Below, one piece after another: positions 36,772 to 49,300 of a stretch of 64,000 nt of DNA. Both the position numbers and the translations under genes were made by a program. The stretch covers positions 67,148-131,147 of the forward strand of contig VFFE01005991.1 of assembly GCA_008921705.1 (NCBI GenBank), in the 5' to 3' direction. The notes under the pieces were generated by a model. The model searched no databases and was not told the DNA's origin. It saw only the letters and a program-made list of their open reading frames with translations. The stretch's first letter is position 1; each line of letters opens with the position of its first letter. The stretch is from Burhinus oedicnemus. Taxonomy: Eukaryota; Chordata; Aves; Charadriiformes; Burhinidae.

Positions 36772-37469
36772 ATGTGGCGCTGGAGTCAAAACGTTCCCCT
36801 CAAAGCGCCATCTGTTTTATTTATAAACAGGCATAAGTAGTGACATTTCATTTTCTCCACTTGTACATGATTTCAAGCTTTTCTTACATTGTTTTGAGTT
36901 CTGTCACTGGTCTTTCAAAGTAAGCACAACTTATGTTGAAAATTACACAATAATTCGTCACTTTCTTTTTTTTAAAAAAAACTACTACAGTCTCATTAAA
37001 AGTCAGTTTTAAGTTAGAGCCTCTTCTGTCTTGGAAATATTTGTGCAAGTCTAACCGGGTTGATGCACATGGAAACATCCGTCTATGTACAAGCTGATCT
37101 CTGGTCTGCAAAGATCAGCTGTCTTAGCTACAAAGGTCATTCACTAACATTCAAAAGCTCAAAAGCTGTGTTACCAATTGATACCCTACATATCCCTAGA
37201 GCCGTTTGGTATTTTCTGCTGGATATACCAACATACAGGGTATGTGAGTTTTCTGAAAAGTTATAATCCTGCTGTTATCTCCTGTTGCACTCATGATAAA
37301 ACAAACTGTTACAGCTTCATTAAATATTGAACAAACAAAATGTAAAAACTTGGTCTAAACAGAACTACAGAAAGAACAAAACAATGGAAAATACTGTAGA
37401 GACTACATAGTTTTCTTGATTTTTTTTTTTTCTAGTAAATAATAAATCATATTGCCTGATTTGTTCTCT

Positions 37470-37497
37470 CCCCCCCCACCACCTTTTTTTGGGGGGG
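37470..37497. repeat. C8 and G7 runs in inverted arrangement
   Basis: C8 at 37470-37477, then ACCACC and T7, then G7 at 37491-37497. The runs can pair or form four-stranded structures. Confidence 0.85.
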
Positions 37498-37778
37498 TCC
37501 TATCCAAGCACTGAATTGACTTTCCTGTGGTGGGATTGTCCTTCATATCCTCAGAAGCCTGCTAAGTATCCACCATTCTATTGTGAAGTTCGATTTTTTT
37601 CTGTTTTTAAACAACTGATAACACCTAGACATTCACAAAATTACTAGTACAGCCCTTAATTTATTTTCTAGTCTTTGAACGTGGGTAACAGACCCATTTA
37701 TAAGTAAACAAAAGGGATGCATGCAGATGTCCTTGAATTCAGTACTTAAATGCCAATAATCCATAATCCCTTAAAGTC

Positions 37779-37798
37779 TTTTTTTTTTTTTTTTTTTT
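37779..37798. repeat. T20 homopolymer
   Basis: Twenty consecutive T. On the minus (NRG3 sense) strand it reads as an A20 run. No retrocopied sequence is recognised beside it. Confidence 0.9.
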
Positions 37799-39093
37799 AA
37801 TTGCTAAGTGTCCAAGTGTTTCATGCAAAAGCAGCAGGGGCTATTGATTTTCCCTGGAATCTTTCCAACTAAATTGGAATAAAGAATTTCTAGGCACTTT
37901 TGTTCTATTTTTCTTGCCTCACTTTATCAGCAACACTTTATGTATGATTCTCATACTGCAAGAACGGATATACCATTGCCAAGTCTCAGATATCACTGTT
38001 TAATCAAATGAACAAGAACTCAGTTCACATTTCAAAGGAAGGCTTCAAGATCTTTTATTTAGAATCACAGAGTTGGTTAAAAAAAATGCAGTTGTTTGGG
38101 AATGTTGAAAAAAATTCAGTAGGAAGTTTTCAGATGTTATTTTATTTTGTTAAGGTCTAAACCTTGGTCTAAAGAAGTGTTAGTGACTTTGTGTTCTTGT
38201 CTCATTAATCTATTTCACCATGTTTATATCAGCACAGAAAGGCTCATTATAGCTAATTTACTGAATGATCTTCAAGGCATAATACGGATACTGTAAGTAC
38301 TATCTCCCCCTTCAAGGCTACCAGATTCCTTGTTTCCGGTACTATGCTCTGATATTAATAAACCTGTAATTGCAAAGGACAAATGCAGGAAAAGAGAGAA
38401 TGCAAGATTTAAAATATCCTGGGCAACAGTGGCATTTGTGGCAGCTGTTTCTGCGCAGACTGCAGCAGCAGCAACCATTCCCACCCATCACATCCGTCTC
38501 GCAGCATTCTGGCTTTAGAAACAGGTTTTACTAGGTACCTCTCAAATAAAATAAAAACAAGTTTTGCATGCTAGCTTTAAATGATACTTACACTGCATGC
38601 ACCTCGTTGTAAACATTTTTTCCAGATAGACAGCCTTAGCTGCTATAAAGAGAGTTGAAAAAATGACCTGGAGAACAAGAGATGAGAAGATCCTGCATAA
38701 CTTTTCTGAAGCCACTAGCAGAGGGCCATACAAATTCTGTAACTACATAGTAACATTCACTTCTTAACATAGGTATGGCAACTACTTAGTGCATTATCAA
38801 GGAGGAATATTTAAAGCAGCATATTTGGTTTAATGCCAGAGCTTACACATGGAAGGACTTTTTAAAAATATTGCTTATTCTGAATACCATTCGATATTAC
38901 CAGCTTTACAGATTTAGCATCAACATGCAAATTAGCTTTTCCTTTACTTTGTTATCCATTTATAACCGATCATTTCTCTGAGAGCCATTGACTTACTGAG
39001 GCACAAAAAAAGCAATCCCATTTTTAAATGCACTACAAAAAAGTAAGCCAATTACAAACAACTGGACTTAGTCTGACAATGCAGCTCCAGTCA

Positions 39094-39121
39094 CAAAAAA
39101 AAAACAAAAACAAAAACAAAA
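39094..39121. repeat. A-rich repeat of CAAAAA units
   Basis: A10 followed by three CAAAAA-type units. Confidence 0.85.
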
Positions 39122-41555
39122 CTTTCACAAAAAATCCCAACATTTTTACAATATATTTTTATAACACTATTGCAGTCTATAAAGAAGGTAACATAAAAGG
39201 TCATTTGATAGCAAATAGAGAGTTAGATTTTATGTTCAGTGAAGTCAATGGCAAAATATTTAGAATGACTCAGTATAACCAGGGTTGTTACCTGCAGTTC
39301 TATAGGATCGTGTAGTGTTTCTCTCCTGGTATTTTAGAATTATGTGGTAGCCCTATGAGAAAGGGTCTTGCAAAAAATGAAAATTACACACAGAATAGTT
39401 TATATATTACTTTGTTTACTCACAATACCCTGAATCTTAAAAAAAAAAACAAAAACATATAACCTAAAATGTTTATTCCTGTTCTTTTAGAAGTAAATGA
39501 AAGGTGGATAGGGAAAGAAAATACCAAGCCCTAGTAAGATATTCATTAAGGGAGGAGGAGTGGAAAACTTGCAAGTGTGTGTTATGATTTAGCCTTAGCT
39601 GATGGTAACTCTTTCTTAAGTTGCTGATATTATAAAGTAAACATTCAAGACATACTAATTTTTAATGCAAACCAGAGATCTTCGTTTGTCAGTGCTAACT
39701 GAACACTAGTTAGCGTTAGCCATGGGAGACTGCTGGGATAATTGAATTTAAAAGTTCTAGTAACATATTATGAGCAAAAACCTAAAGATAACTAGAAATT
39801 AAAATGATAATTTTTAAAATAGTAACAGGGTTCTTTTTCTAAATTTACTTGAACTGTTTGCATGAATTTATCTACGATTAAACCCAAAACTTAATGAAAA
39901 TATGAAAAATATTTTACTGCATTTACAGAGATAGTTTTGAACTAACTAGCAACTGAGTTCTGAATGCTGATTATTCAAGCAGCTACCCCTTAGCCATTTT
40001 GTGCCAGACAAAATTTTACTTAATCCAACAACACTTAAAAAGGATTTGATTGCATTGTGATGCAAAGCAAAATTGTGCTATAGATATGGGAATAGTTGGA
40101 GCTTTTCTATTATCCTCCAGATTCAAATGAACAAATGCATATAATTTAGCAACAAACTGATAAAGCAGCAGATGCATCAAAACATCGTCATTTACACTAG
40201 TTGGGTTCCCAGCCTGATTGTGGAGGTAGCTGAAATTGTTATCAGTGAGAGATGCTCCGAACGTTTTTCCTTTGTGTTTAATTCAGAAGATTATATAAGG
40301 AAGCTCATGTGATATTAACTGAAGAAGCACATTCCCGTGAAACACTTCTCTGTGGCTACAACCAACCACACCCTTGAACAGACTGCTTTTCTCCCCATAT
40401 CAGCAGAGCACAGCGTCACATCTACAACTGCATAGAAACAACAGCTCAAGCTCCAGAAATGTACAAGAAATTTGAGCGAGACAGTCATCTCTCCAAAAAT
40501 CACCACATGCCCTGTCAGCGACTCCAAAATTAATTCTTAAAGTGTGACCTTGTTCCAGAAATAAACGTTGTTCACATTTTCCAAATGCTTTATCAGTTGG
40601 AAATCACAACACACAAGTACTAATGCACATCTTGAAAAATATATTAAAGGCTTTTCAAGCTACTGGTACGTTATTAGCAAAATATCATACGCTATTAGAG
40701 AACCACTCGCTTGCTGCAAAACTTACATATTAAAGTATGTCTCTGCTTTCACAACTTTAAAAACCCAAACCAAGCAGTCACTATTTCTAAAAACAATATA
40801 CTAAAAAAAAATGCCCACTTAATGGTATCTTGCAGCTGAAACCCAAAAGCAGAAAAGCAAATAAAGCTAGCATCACTTCAGAATGTTTTATCTGATCACA
40901 TCTGTCAGAACTAAACCCTGAATACCAATGAAATTCATCTGTATATGTGCAGAATTGCACATTCAAGGCTGTATTCCCCTGTGCAGTTCAAACTGAAATC
41001 GGTGAAAGCTGAACAAATGGGAGATGACTCAGGAGAGCGCCCTGTGAGACACAAAAGGTCAGGGTTTTTCAGAAGTTCAACGTCTAGGAGCCAAAGAAAC
41101 AGGAGTGACTAAAACTCTAAAAGGTTTTAGCATTCAGTGTGAAGAGTTATTTTGAAAATTGAGTCATGACAGTTCTGATGGGCACTCTAGGTGCAGAGTG
41201 CTTTGGCCAATCAGACATGTATTCAGGTGCCCTTTGGTAGAACTCTATTATCTCATTAATTGATCTAAAAGAAATTCACAGAGGAGTTCAGTGAAAAACT
41301 GGGGTGCTTGAGATTGTGCCAAAAGTGGATCCACCATCCCCACCAGTGCTTCTCTCTCCTTTGACCCCTAGCAGTCCCTCCCATCTCAGTATATTGACAT
41401 CACTGGAGTCATCAAAAGCCCTTGAGATTGGCTAGCACCATTGTACCAAAAGGGGACACTCTTTTAGGGATGTGGAAATAGTCTCCAATAGATGGAGAAA
41501 CTAAAATACAGTTAAATTTTATGACTTTACAGCACAGAAGCAAAATAGTAAATTT

Positions 41556-41732
41556 AAAAAAAAAAAAAAAAAGAGACTTCCAGAGGTGCAGAAGTTGATG
41601 ATGAAATCAATACTTAGGGGGAAAAAAAAAAAAAAATCACAGAACAATTCTGCATAGGTTAAAAGAAGCTAGAAGAAAGCTGTCTGTGATGTCTGCAACC
41701 ACCAGTGCTCTGCAATGAGAAAAAAAAAAAAA
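41556..41732. repeat. Cluster of three A runs
   Basis: A17 at 41556-41572, A15 at 41622-41636 and A13 at 41720-41732 within 180 bp, with unrelated-looking sequence between them. Confidence 0.8.
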
Positions 41733-43275
41733 TCAAACAAAATCTAATGTATCAAATCTACAGTAGAGTGCATCAGGAAGTTTGTGATGAAACATTTTTG
41801 GCGCATTTTGGCTACTGAAGAAAATGTTACGTTGGAGCAATGATCAATCATTGTTTAATCAAGAATAGTAATAAAAATAAATTTGCCTCAAACAAATCAA
41901 AATCATTTTCCTTTATTTCTCATGCTCAGCTTCAAGTGATCTCAAGAGGATTCAAATCTCATTGCCTGGGGAGGACTGTTACTTTAACTGGATTTGGTTG
42001 GAGTTCCTTGTAAGTTAAAGCGAAGTTTCAGAACTTTGCACTTTCAAATCTGATATATTTGGAAAAATAAGAAGAAATAGAGAAGAAGGAAATATAAGAA
42101 AAGAAAATACAAGGGAAGCACAATGACCTAAATAACTCAATACTGCTACAGAAGAAGTATAAAAGTGGTGTTACAATCATTATTACATGTCTTAAAAAAA
42201 CCCAATTAACAGTCCTCCAACAGCTGTCTTCTCTCTCCTCCTACCCGTGAAGCACAGTGTGGGAATGGGAATTTAGATGCAAGGAAGGACTAGAAAGATA
42301 ATGAGAGAACCCTTGGATCTCAATGTCCATGCTGGTATGTTCCTCCTGCACCCACCACCTGCACTACATCTTGGAGGTAACAGCGCTGGAATGAATTGTA
42401 GCCTAATTCCAGCAGATCCCACATGTAGCTCTGTCTTGTTCCACATCACCTGATTCCCATCATGTCACATCAACAATCCAGTTTCTTTATCTTTTATATG
42501 TAGGTGTCATCATAACCCAGCAATAAACCTTCAGTGGTTCATTCTACAAACTCCAGTCACCAATCCAGATCAGTTAAACTCCATAGGCTCTTCACTTTTA
42601 TGTGAAAACTGCATAATAGATAACTATGACAAGTACTTGTGCAATGGACAGGTACTGGTAAACACAAACAATTACCTTGTAGTTTAATTTTATTTCAACA
42701 TAAAATAATAGCTTAATTAAATCACCCACTCTCTCCTTTTGGGTGAAGTGATTAAGATTTTCTCCTTTATCAGCGTATCAAACAACCCTTTTCCTCAGCA
42801 CACGGTGAGGGCAGAGGGGAGAAGAAAAGTTTCTGTGGGTCTCAGGAGGGATGTGGGCGCCCTGTTCTGGTGCCCCTCTCCCAGCCTGCTTCACCCTTCC
42901 CATTGCTCAGAAAAGCTGAGATGCATGCATAAAAGTCTGTGACAGCTCAAATTCCTAGTTGAAAGATCCCAAACACTGATTGTCTCCGCTCCTAGGCCTT
43001 AACCGATCTGACCTTTATCATCCCCTGCATCCTGCCACCCAGCATTTTCTCTGCAGCTGCTATCACTTCAACTAACTTTAAGGCACATAACTGCCACTTG
43101 GGAGTTCTATAGAAAAAAAAAAAAGTAAAAATGAATGCCTTCCTATTTTTCTGCAAACCAAGCTGTTGCCCACATGTTTTTCCACAAAATGATAAATAAA
43201 TTGGAAGACATCTCATCAGACCTCCCGCTCAAAGTACGGTTAACTTTGATTTTAAGATCAGGATGCTATAGTACA

Positions 43276-43395
43276 TCCAGCTGATTTTTTAAAATCTCCG
43301 GGGATGGAGATTCTATGACCCCTTACAGCCACCTGTTGCAGTGCATAGTCACTCTCATTCACAAGGTTTTTTGCCTCCTTATATCAGACTGAGAA
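43276..43395 (-). mobile_element. CR1 LINE fragment (C-terminal ORF2 region), old
   Basis: Plus-strand text such as AAAATCTCCGGGGATGGAGA, then TTCTATGACCCCTTACAGCCACCTGTTGCAGTGC and CACTCTCATTCACAAGG, is the reverse complement of the CR1 segment encoding the '[17 protein letters not shown]' region. Both the 3' terminus and the rest of ORF2 are missing or unrecognisable, so this is a short eroded piece. Confidence 0.75.
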
Positions 43396-44865
43396 TAGAT
43401 AGGGCAATACTCTGGAGCTGATTAAAAAAAAACCCCAAACCAAACTGAAAGCTACACAACTGAAATAGTTTCACTGATGTATGAAACAGTTCCATAAGAG
43501 TTTCTTAGTAGAAATTAAAAGTTCAGTATATGCCAAATAAAGTATGAAAACTGTTTTGGTTTATTTCTAATTTTAATACCCCTAAAGAGCTTTCAAAAGT
43601 GGGAAGAAAATAAGATACAACATTGAAGGTTGCAGATATGCCTAAACCACTTCTCAGAAGAGCAAATAGGATTTTATTGCTTAGTATAAAAGGATGCTAC
43701 ACTCATCGGCAATGGGTATAGTGTGAATTCTGCTTTCAAAAAAATCTGTTAAACCAATATTGATGAATGCTTGAGCAGACATTCAGTCATATTAATGACT
43801 CTACTTTTGATTCCTCAGGCTTCTGCAATACTTTCTGTCCTTACATAGTAATCATATCACAGATAGCAGCTAGGTAGGCTGTACTGTTGTAAAGTAATGG
43901 AAAATTACAAGTACTTAGCATTCAATAGCGATACAGCAAACATTATCAACACTGAAGCAATCTTCCATTCCTAAGAATAACTGTCTTGTAAGAAAATTCT
44001 TCTGGGAACGAGTATTTTGTGATTTACAGCTCATTAGGACCATCTGTAAATTCCTTAAAGTGTGATAAGAAATCAATTACTCACCTTTGTATTTTAAAGA
44101 CTTAATAAATTACTCCTTCTAAACATTCCCAAAATACAAAGGTTAAAATAGAAAATAAAAATGCTACGCAAAATACAAGGAATAGACGTTATATTATAAT
44201 ACAAAGATATTCATTGCCATGACACTGTTAGTAATCTTCATTGCAAAGCCCAATTTTACGTAGAGATTATTTTGAAACATTTGGAAAGTGATACCTAACT
44301 TATCCAGACATTGCTGAGAAATGACTGATTTCACTAAGAAATTAGAAGTGGCACAACTGTAAATCTGCTCAGACTACCAACTACAACAAGCAGTTTAGAG
44401 CAAATACGTTTGTTTTTCTCTTATGAACATAAGAAAATGACTCGGGCTTTTTCACAAACAACTTACAAAGCTTTCAGCTCTGAAGACCTGGGCATTCCTG
44501 AAAGGACTGCCTATTTTTTCCAAAAGCTTATGTTTTGTGTATGTAAATAAGTAGCGCAACACATACACAAGAGTGTAAAAAGGTAAATAGTGCTGTTTAG
44601 TAGATGTAGGGGGCTTTAGCTCCCCTAGCTGTTGCTAAAGGAAAGAAACGCTAAAACTGATAATGAAGGCCTCTTCATTAATGATAACTGGTGAGCGTCC
44701 TCACTGAGCACCAAGGCTTTTTCAAGCACAGATCTGTAATAATACGTATTTGCTTATCTTTATATACACTATAGTGTAGGAAAGTTCTTCTGGATACAAA
44801 GCATTGTGCAATTTTATAGGTTTTTGTAATAAGCAGAAGTATAGCAAAACATAAGCTCATGGCTA
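43396..44865. other. NRG3 upstream intron, between two CR1 copies; no gene seen
   Basis: AT-rich sequence, no recognisable coding potential or repeat. Confidence 0.55.
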
Positions 44866-46364
44866 AACAGGGCACGGAAACGGGTCACTAACAATGCTGA
44901 CAAGGTCAAGGTTCTCCATACCTTCTTTGCCTCCACCTTTACTGGTGCAGCTGGACCCCAGGCAACAAGGTCAAGCAGCTGTGACAACACACGTATCAAC
45001 CCACCGGTCATGGAGAAAGGGCTGGCCTGCGGCCTCTCGCAAGATCTCAACCCACACAAACCTACCGGCCTGGGTGGAATCCACCCCAGGGCATTGAGAG
45101 AAGCGGCTGACATTGTTGCAAGGCCACTGCCTATAATCTGAAAAGCCCTGGTGATCAGGGGATGACCTTGGCAATTGGAAGAGGGTAAACGTCATACCCA
45201 TCTACAAGGGGAGAACAGTGGGTATTGTCTACTTGGACTTCATCAAAGCATTGAGCAGTGTTTTCCACAGGCTCCTCCTGGACATGCTGGCTGGACCCAG
45301 ACCGGAGGGGTCGTCCAGGAGGCTGCAGGAGGCCGGCTGACAGGCCATGCTCCAGCCCTGGTGATCAGTGGCTCTCACTCAGGCTGGCAGCCTTTCACAA
45401 GTGAGGTCCCTCAGGTATCAAACCAGGACAACCCCATGCTGCTCAACATCATAAACAACTTGGGCGGGGGGACTGAAAACACTACGGCACTAAACTGAGT
45501 GGTAAGATGGACGCGTCAGAAGGCAGAGCCATCTTACAGAAGGACCTGGACAGGCTGGAAGAGCAGGTGAGCAAGAACTGTATGAAGTTTAACAACGACA
45601 AGTGCAGAGTTCTGCACCTGGGACAACGTAACCAAAGAGCCCAGAAGAGGCCAGGATGAGTATGGCTCGGGAGCAGCCTTGCTGAAAGGGACCTGAGGGT
45701 CCTGGTGGACAACCAGCTGAAGACAAGTCAACAGTGCATTGCTGCAGCAACAAAGGCAAATCAGACCCTGGGCTGCATACGCAGGGGCATCGCTAGCAGA
45801 GACAGAGATGTGGTCATCCCACTCCACTCAGTGCTTGCCAGGCTGCACCTGGAATACTCTGTTCAGTTCTGGACCCCACAATTCAAAAAAGACGTGGACA
45901 GACTGAAGAGGGTCCAAAGGAGGGCCACAAAGATGATCAAAAGGCTGAAGAACCTGCCCTATGGAGAAAGACTGAAGGAGTTGGGCCTTTTCTCCCTAGA
46001 CAAGAGAAAGCTCAGGGGGAACTCATCACACTTTTCCAGTACTTAAAGGGCAGCTACAAAGAGGATGGAGGCTCTCTCTTCACAAGGAGCAGACAAGGGG
46101 CAACAGGTAAATGGAGAGGTTTCATCTTGGTACAAAAAAAAGGAAGTTTTTAGTTAAAAAAAAATAATAATAATAAAAAAATAAATCATTCACCAGAACA
46201 ATCTCCCCAGAGATGTGGTTGGAGTCCCCACCACTAGAGTTCTTCAAGACACAACTGGACAGGTTGCTAGATAATCTCATCTAGGCTCCCTTTTCCATGA
46301 AAGGTTGCACCAGATGATCTTTTGAGGTCCCTTTCAGCCTGGGCTGTTCTATGCTTTTATGGTT
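44866..46364 (+). mobile_element. CR1 LINE, long degenerate copy, plus orientation
   Basis: About 1.5 kb of CR1 ORF2 in fragments of all three frames. In order: KVKVLHTFFASTFTGAAGPQ (linker before RT, near 44905), HKPTGLGGIHPRALREAADI (near 45055), VIPIYKG, VYLDFIKALSSVFHRLLLDM (RT motif region, near 45230), then a gap where the FADD region should be, then LDRLEEQ-like and [20 protein letters not shown] (near 45730), [20 protein letters not shown] and the GPFQPGLF-type 3' end near 46350. Many stops and frameshifts and a missing central block show that it is dead. A 113-codon open piece (45705-46046) is part of it and not a gene. Confidence 0.9.
46156..46187. repeat. A-rich/AAT microsatellite inside the CR1 copy
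   Basis: A9, AAT units and an A7 run interrupt the CR1 sequence just after the region encoding the RGFILVQKK-like segment. It probably grew from an A-rich stretch of the element. Confidence 0.8.
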
Positions 46365-49300
46365 TACAGTTCTTCTGGATCATTTACAAATTCCTTGAAG
46401 TTGTACAAGGATTATCCAGTACTGTGTTTTCAACATTTAGTAAATCACTACTTACAGTCACTGACAAAATACTGTAGGCTAAAAAATAGATACCTAATGG
46501 AATAAAAGGATTACAGTAGTTATACAGGGAAACACTTTACATTGAAATGTAAAAATACTAATTATCAAGAAGCTACGAGTAGTTTGTTTGACTGGCAGCG
46601 TGATGCTTTTTTCAAGGAACTGAAAGAGGTCAAACAATGCATTGAATAAAAATGAAGGAAATAAGAAATGCAATTTTAACTCTAAGCTTGTGCATATTTC
46701 CAAGGCATGCAATCTAAAATTTATTCACTATTGCATTTATCATTTTGACATCCTTGTGGTGCAGACATGCAAAGTCAGGCTATGAAACATTAATGTTACT
46801 CTCAGCATTTCCTTTCATAAAGAAACCCATATATTCTACATTATCTTTTATTTTTTTAATCTCACCTCATCACTTTGATTCTTTTAATTCCGTCTTTCAG
46901 AACAGAAAGGGGATAGGCATGAAAAGGTAAGTGTCTTTGCAACAGTTCCTTCACTCCATACTGCTCTGTTCCTGTGTATGACTGACTTTGCAAGATTTCT
47001 CTTGCTATTTTTCTCAGGTAAGAACACTTTTCCATCTGTTTCTGACATGGCATTATGAGAAGTGCACGTGCTGCAAATCCCCTTGACCTTACTAGCAGCA
47101 CACAACAAACTGCCCAACTCTATAGGTTAGCATTTTCTAACACAAGTAATTAGGTAAATTACATATAGCTTTATAATTTAAATCCACAGTGCTTCAACAT
47201 AGCAAGATGTCAGACAACTGTGGTAAGGAAGAGCCAGATAATAACGTTCTCATGTGGGCTATGAAAGCTTCAGAAATTAGACTTCAATCAACAGAACCTG
47301 GGTTAGGTCTGAGTTTGACTAGAGATGTCAAAGGTATCATATATAATATCACAACATCTCTACAATTATTTTGTAATATTTCACTGACTAATATAAACAT
47401 GATCTTTTTCTGTTTCATAGACTTTGGCCTTTGATGCATATTCAAATTGGGTTTAGTTGCATCTCCCTCCAGTCTTGGATTTAACACAAACAAAATTATG
47501 AGTTCAGTATTTGTGATTCAAATCTAAGTCATTGCCTAATAACTGAGACAGATTTTTCTGCTAAGTTCTCTGCAATTGAGACTACTACATTGGTACAAAG
47601 AGAGTTTAAAATAGTTGAAACTTCTTGGTTTGGCTTCTTACTGTTAGAGAACACACAGCCTTAGTGCAATAAACCAATATACATAGAGTCTTGCTAACTG
47701 TGAACAATGGAGCAAAGGGAAGAGATGACATGGAGTTGCAACTATAAGGAAACGTGCTTTTGTAGAGACACAATATAATCCACTCTGAAATCTCTCCTGG
47801 CATCATGGCCACTACTAACAATATTCAGTCAGGTCTCCTGTTTTTCACTTCAGTTTCCACAAGCCACAGCACGCTCTAAAGTTTCATTTGGAAGCACGCT
47901 CTCTACATCCAGTGTGCTCTATAGCTCTAATGTTATGTCAGCATACTCACCCTGAGTACAGTAGCACAGCTCTCATATCTTATCGACTCAGTGCTTGATT
48001 AGCAAGTTTGCTGAGTTCTAACTATTAGTTAAAATCTGCATTTCCCACTGCAGCACATTTAATTCATTAATTTTAATGTTATTTAAAAATTAATGTATAT
48101 TTTCTTCCTAGAGTGCAGGCGGTTTACAGCACAGCTGACTGGCAGGCAAGAGAAACATGCACACAGCTCTTTTATATAATGCTACTGAGAAGATTATAAA
48201 GTATCAGAAACTCAATTAATACAAAAGCTAGCTACCAAAAGGAAGTCTAACTTATTTGCCTACCACTTTTAGTAATCTCTATGGCAGCTATATCCTGCCA
48301 CAATCATCAAGAGAGGAAATTTAATTCAGTCTTTCAACAGTGACAACAAGCTAGTAAACTAATAAGTCATCATTGTCACTCTTCTCTGCATCTTTCAAGT
48401 TCTACTAGCTCCTTCTGAGACCTAAGCACCAGAAGCACACAAAACACTCAAGCCTTAGAGTCTGCATTGACTCAGTCACTTAAAAAAACCCCGCTAACAC
48501 ACAATTACCTACACTTTTTCTAATAATCCGTTACTTATTGCATACACAGAAATTATAACATTGTGTATGCACATATATGCAAAAAAAGCATCGACTGCCA
48601 CACAGTTTTGATTACCATTAGTTATAGAACTTATATTCCACTTCCAGGCACCCATGGTATAAGAGCATGGCACCCTGACTTGCTGGTAGCATTGCATCTC
48701 ACCACCAATTCTAGCTGCCAGAGCATTTTGAGGTTATGGTTCTTCCTGCACATTTTATCTTTCATTCTTAATTAGTTTTGAACAACAGAAGTATCACTGA
48801 AGGCAAGCATCGTGATATGCAGTAACTATACTCCCTCTCAGGTTTTTACAGTACGATCTGCTTGGTTGGGTACAAGTTATGATTTTTTGGTTTTAGATAA
48901 CCTAGTCAGCCTTTACAGGGTACCCTTCAACAGAATAAGAGCATTCCAGTAATTATTTAACTCCACTGAAGATCATATATAAAAAATGCCCCTGAGAACT
49001 AAAAGTAACTAGAATTTTAAAGTTGTTAAAAACATTCAGGTTGCTTTTCTGTTCATTAATGACTAAATAAATTTTGTAGGTCTTATGCTTTGCCTCCCCC
49101 CCCTTTTCAATTTTTTTAAGGAAAAATGTTATGTATTCTTTTTAATTAAAGCTTAAAAAGACCAACAACTCTAATTTCATGTACCTGATAAAGCAGTGTA
49201 ATTGAGTGAAAATAAACGAAATAGCCAGTTTTTCTCTCCAATGTTATACAAACTCAGAAGACACAAGGTCTGCAGGGTTTGCTTCTAGCAGTATAAATTC

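Larger units (their letters stand above)
34610..43275. other. NRG3 upstream intron (intron 1), proximal part; no gene seen
   Basis: AT-rich non-coding sequence. It contains a C10 run (35604-35613), a locally GC-richer block with small hairpins (about 36700-36811), a C8...G7 pair (37470-37497), a T20 run (37779-37798), A-rich tracts at 39094-39121 and a cluster of three A runs (41556-41732). No coding similarity seen. Confidence 0.6.

Noticed and set aside
38061..38078. AGAATCACAGAGTTGG, like the CR1 3' end
   Set aside because: Only about 16 bases match and the flanks do not continue the CR1 pattern; too short to call.
41632..41660. AATCACAGAACAATTCTGCA, CR1-like start
   Set aside because: Similarity stops after some 15 bases, next to an A run.
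45175..46046. Plus-strand frames of 107 and 113 codons as possible genes
   Set aside because: Both are pieces of the degenerate CR1 ORF2; the second matches the SQQC...LEYSVQFW segment.
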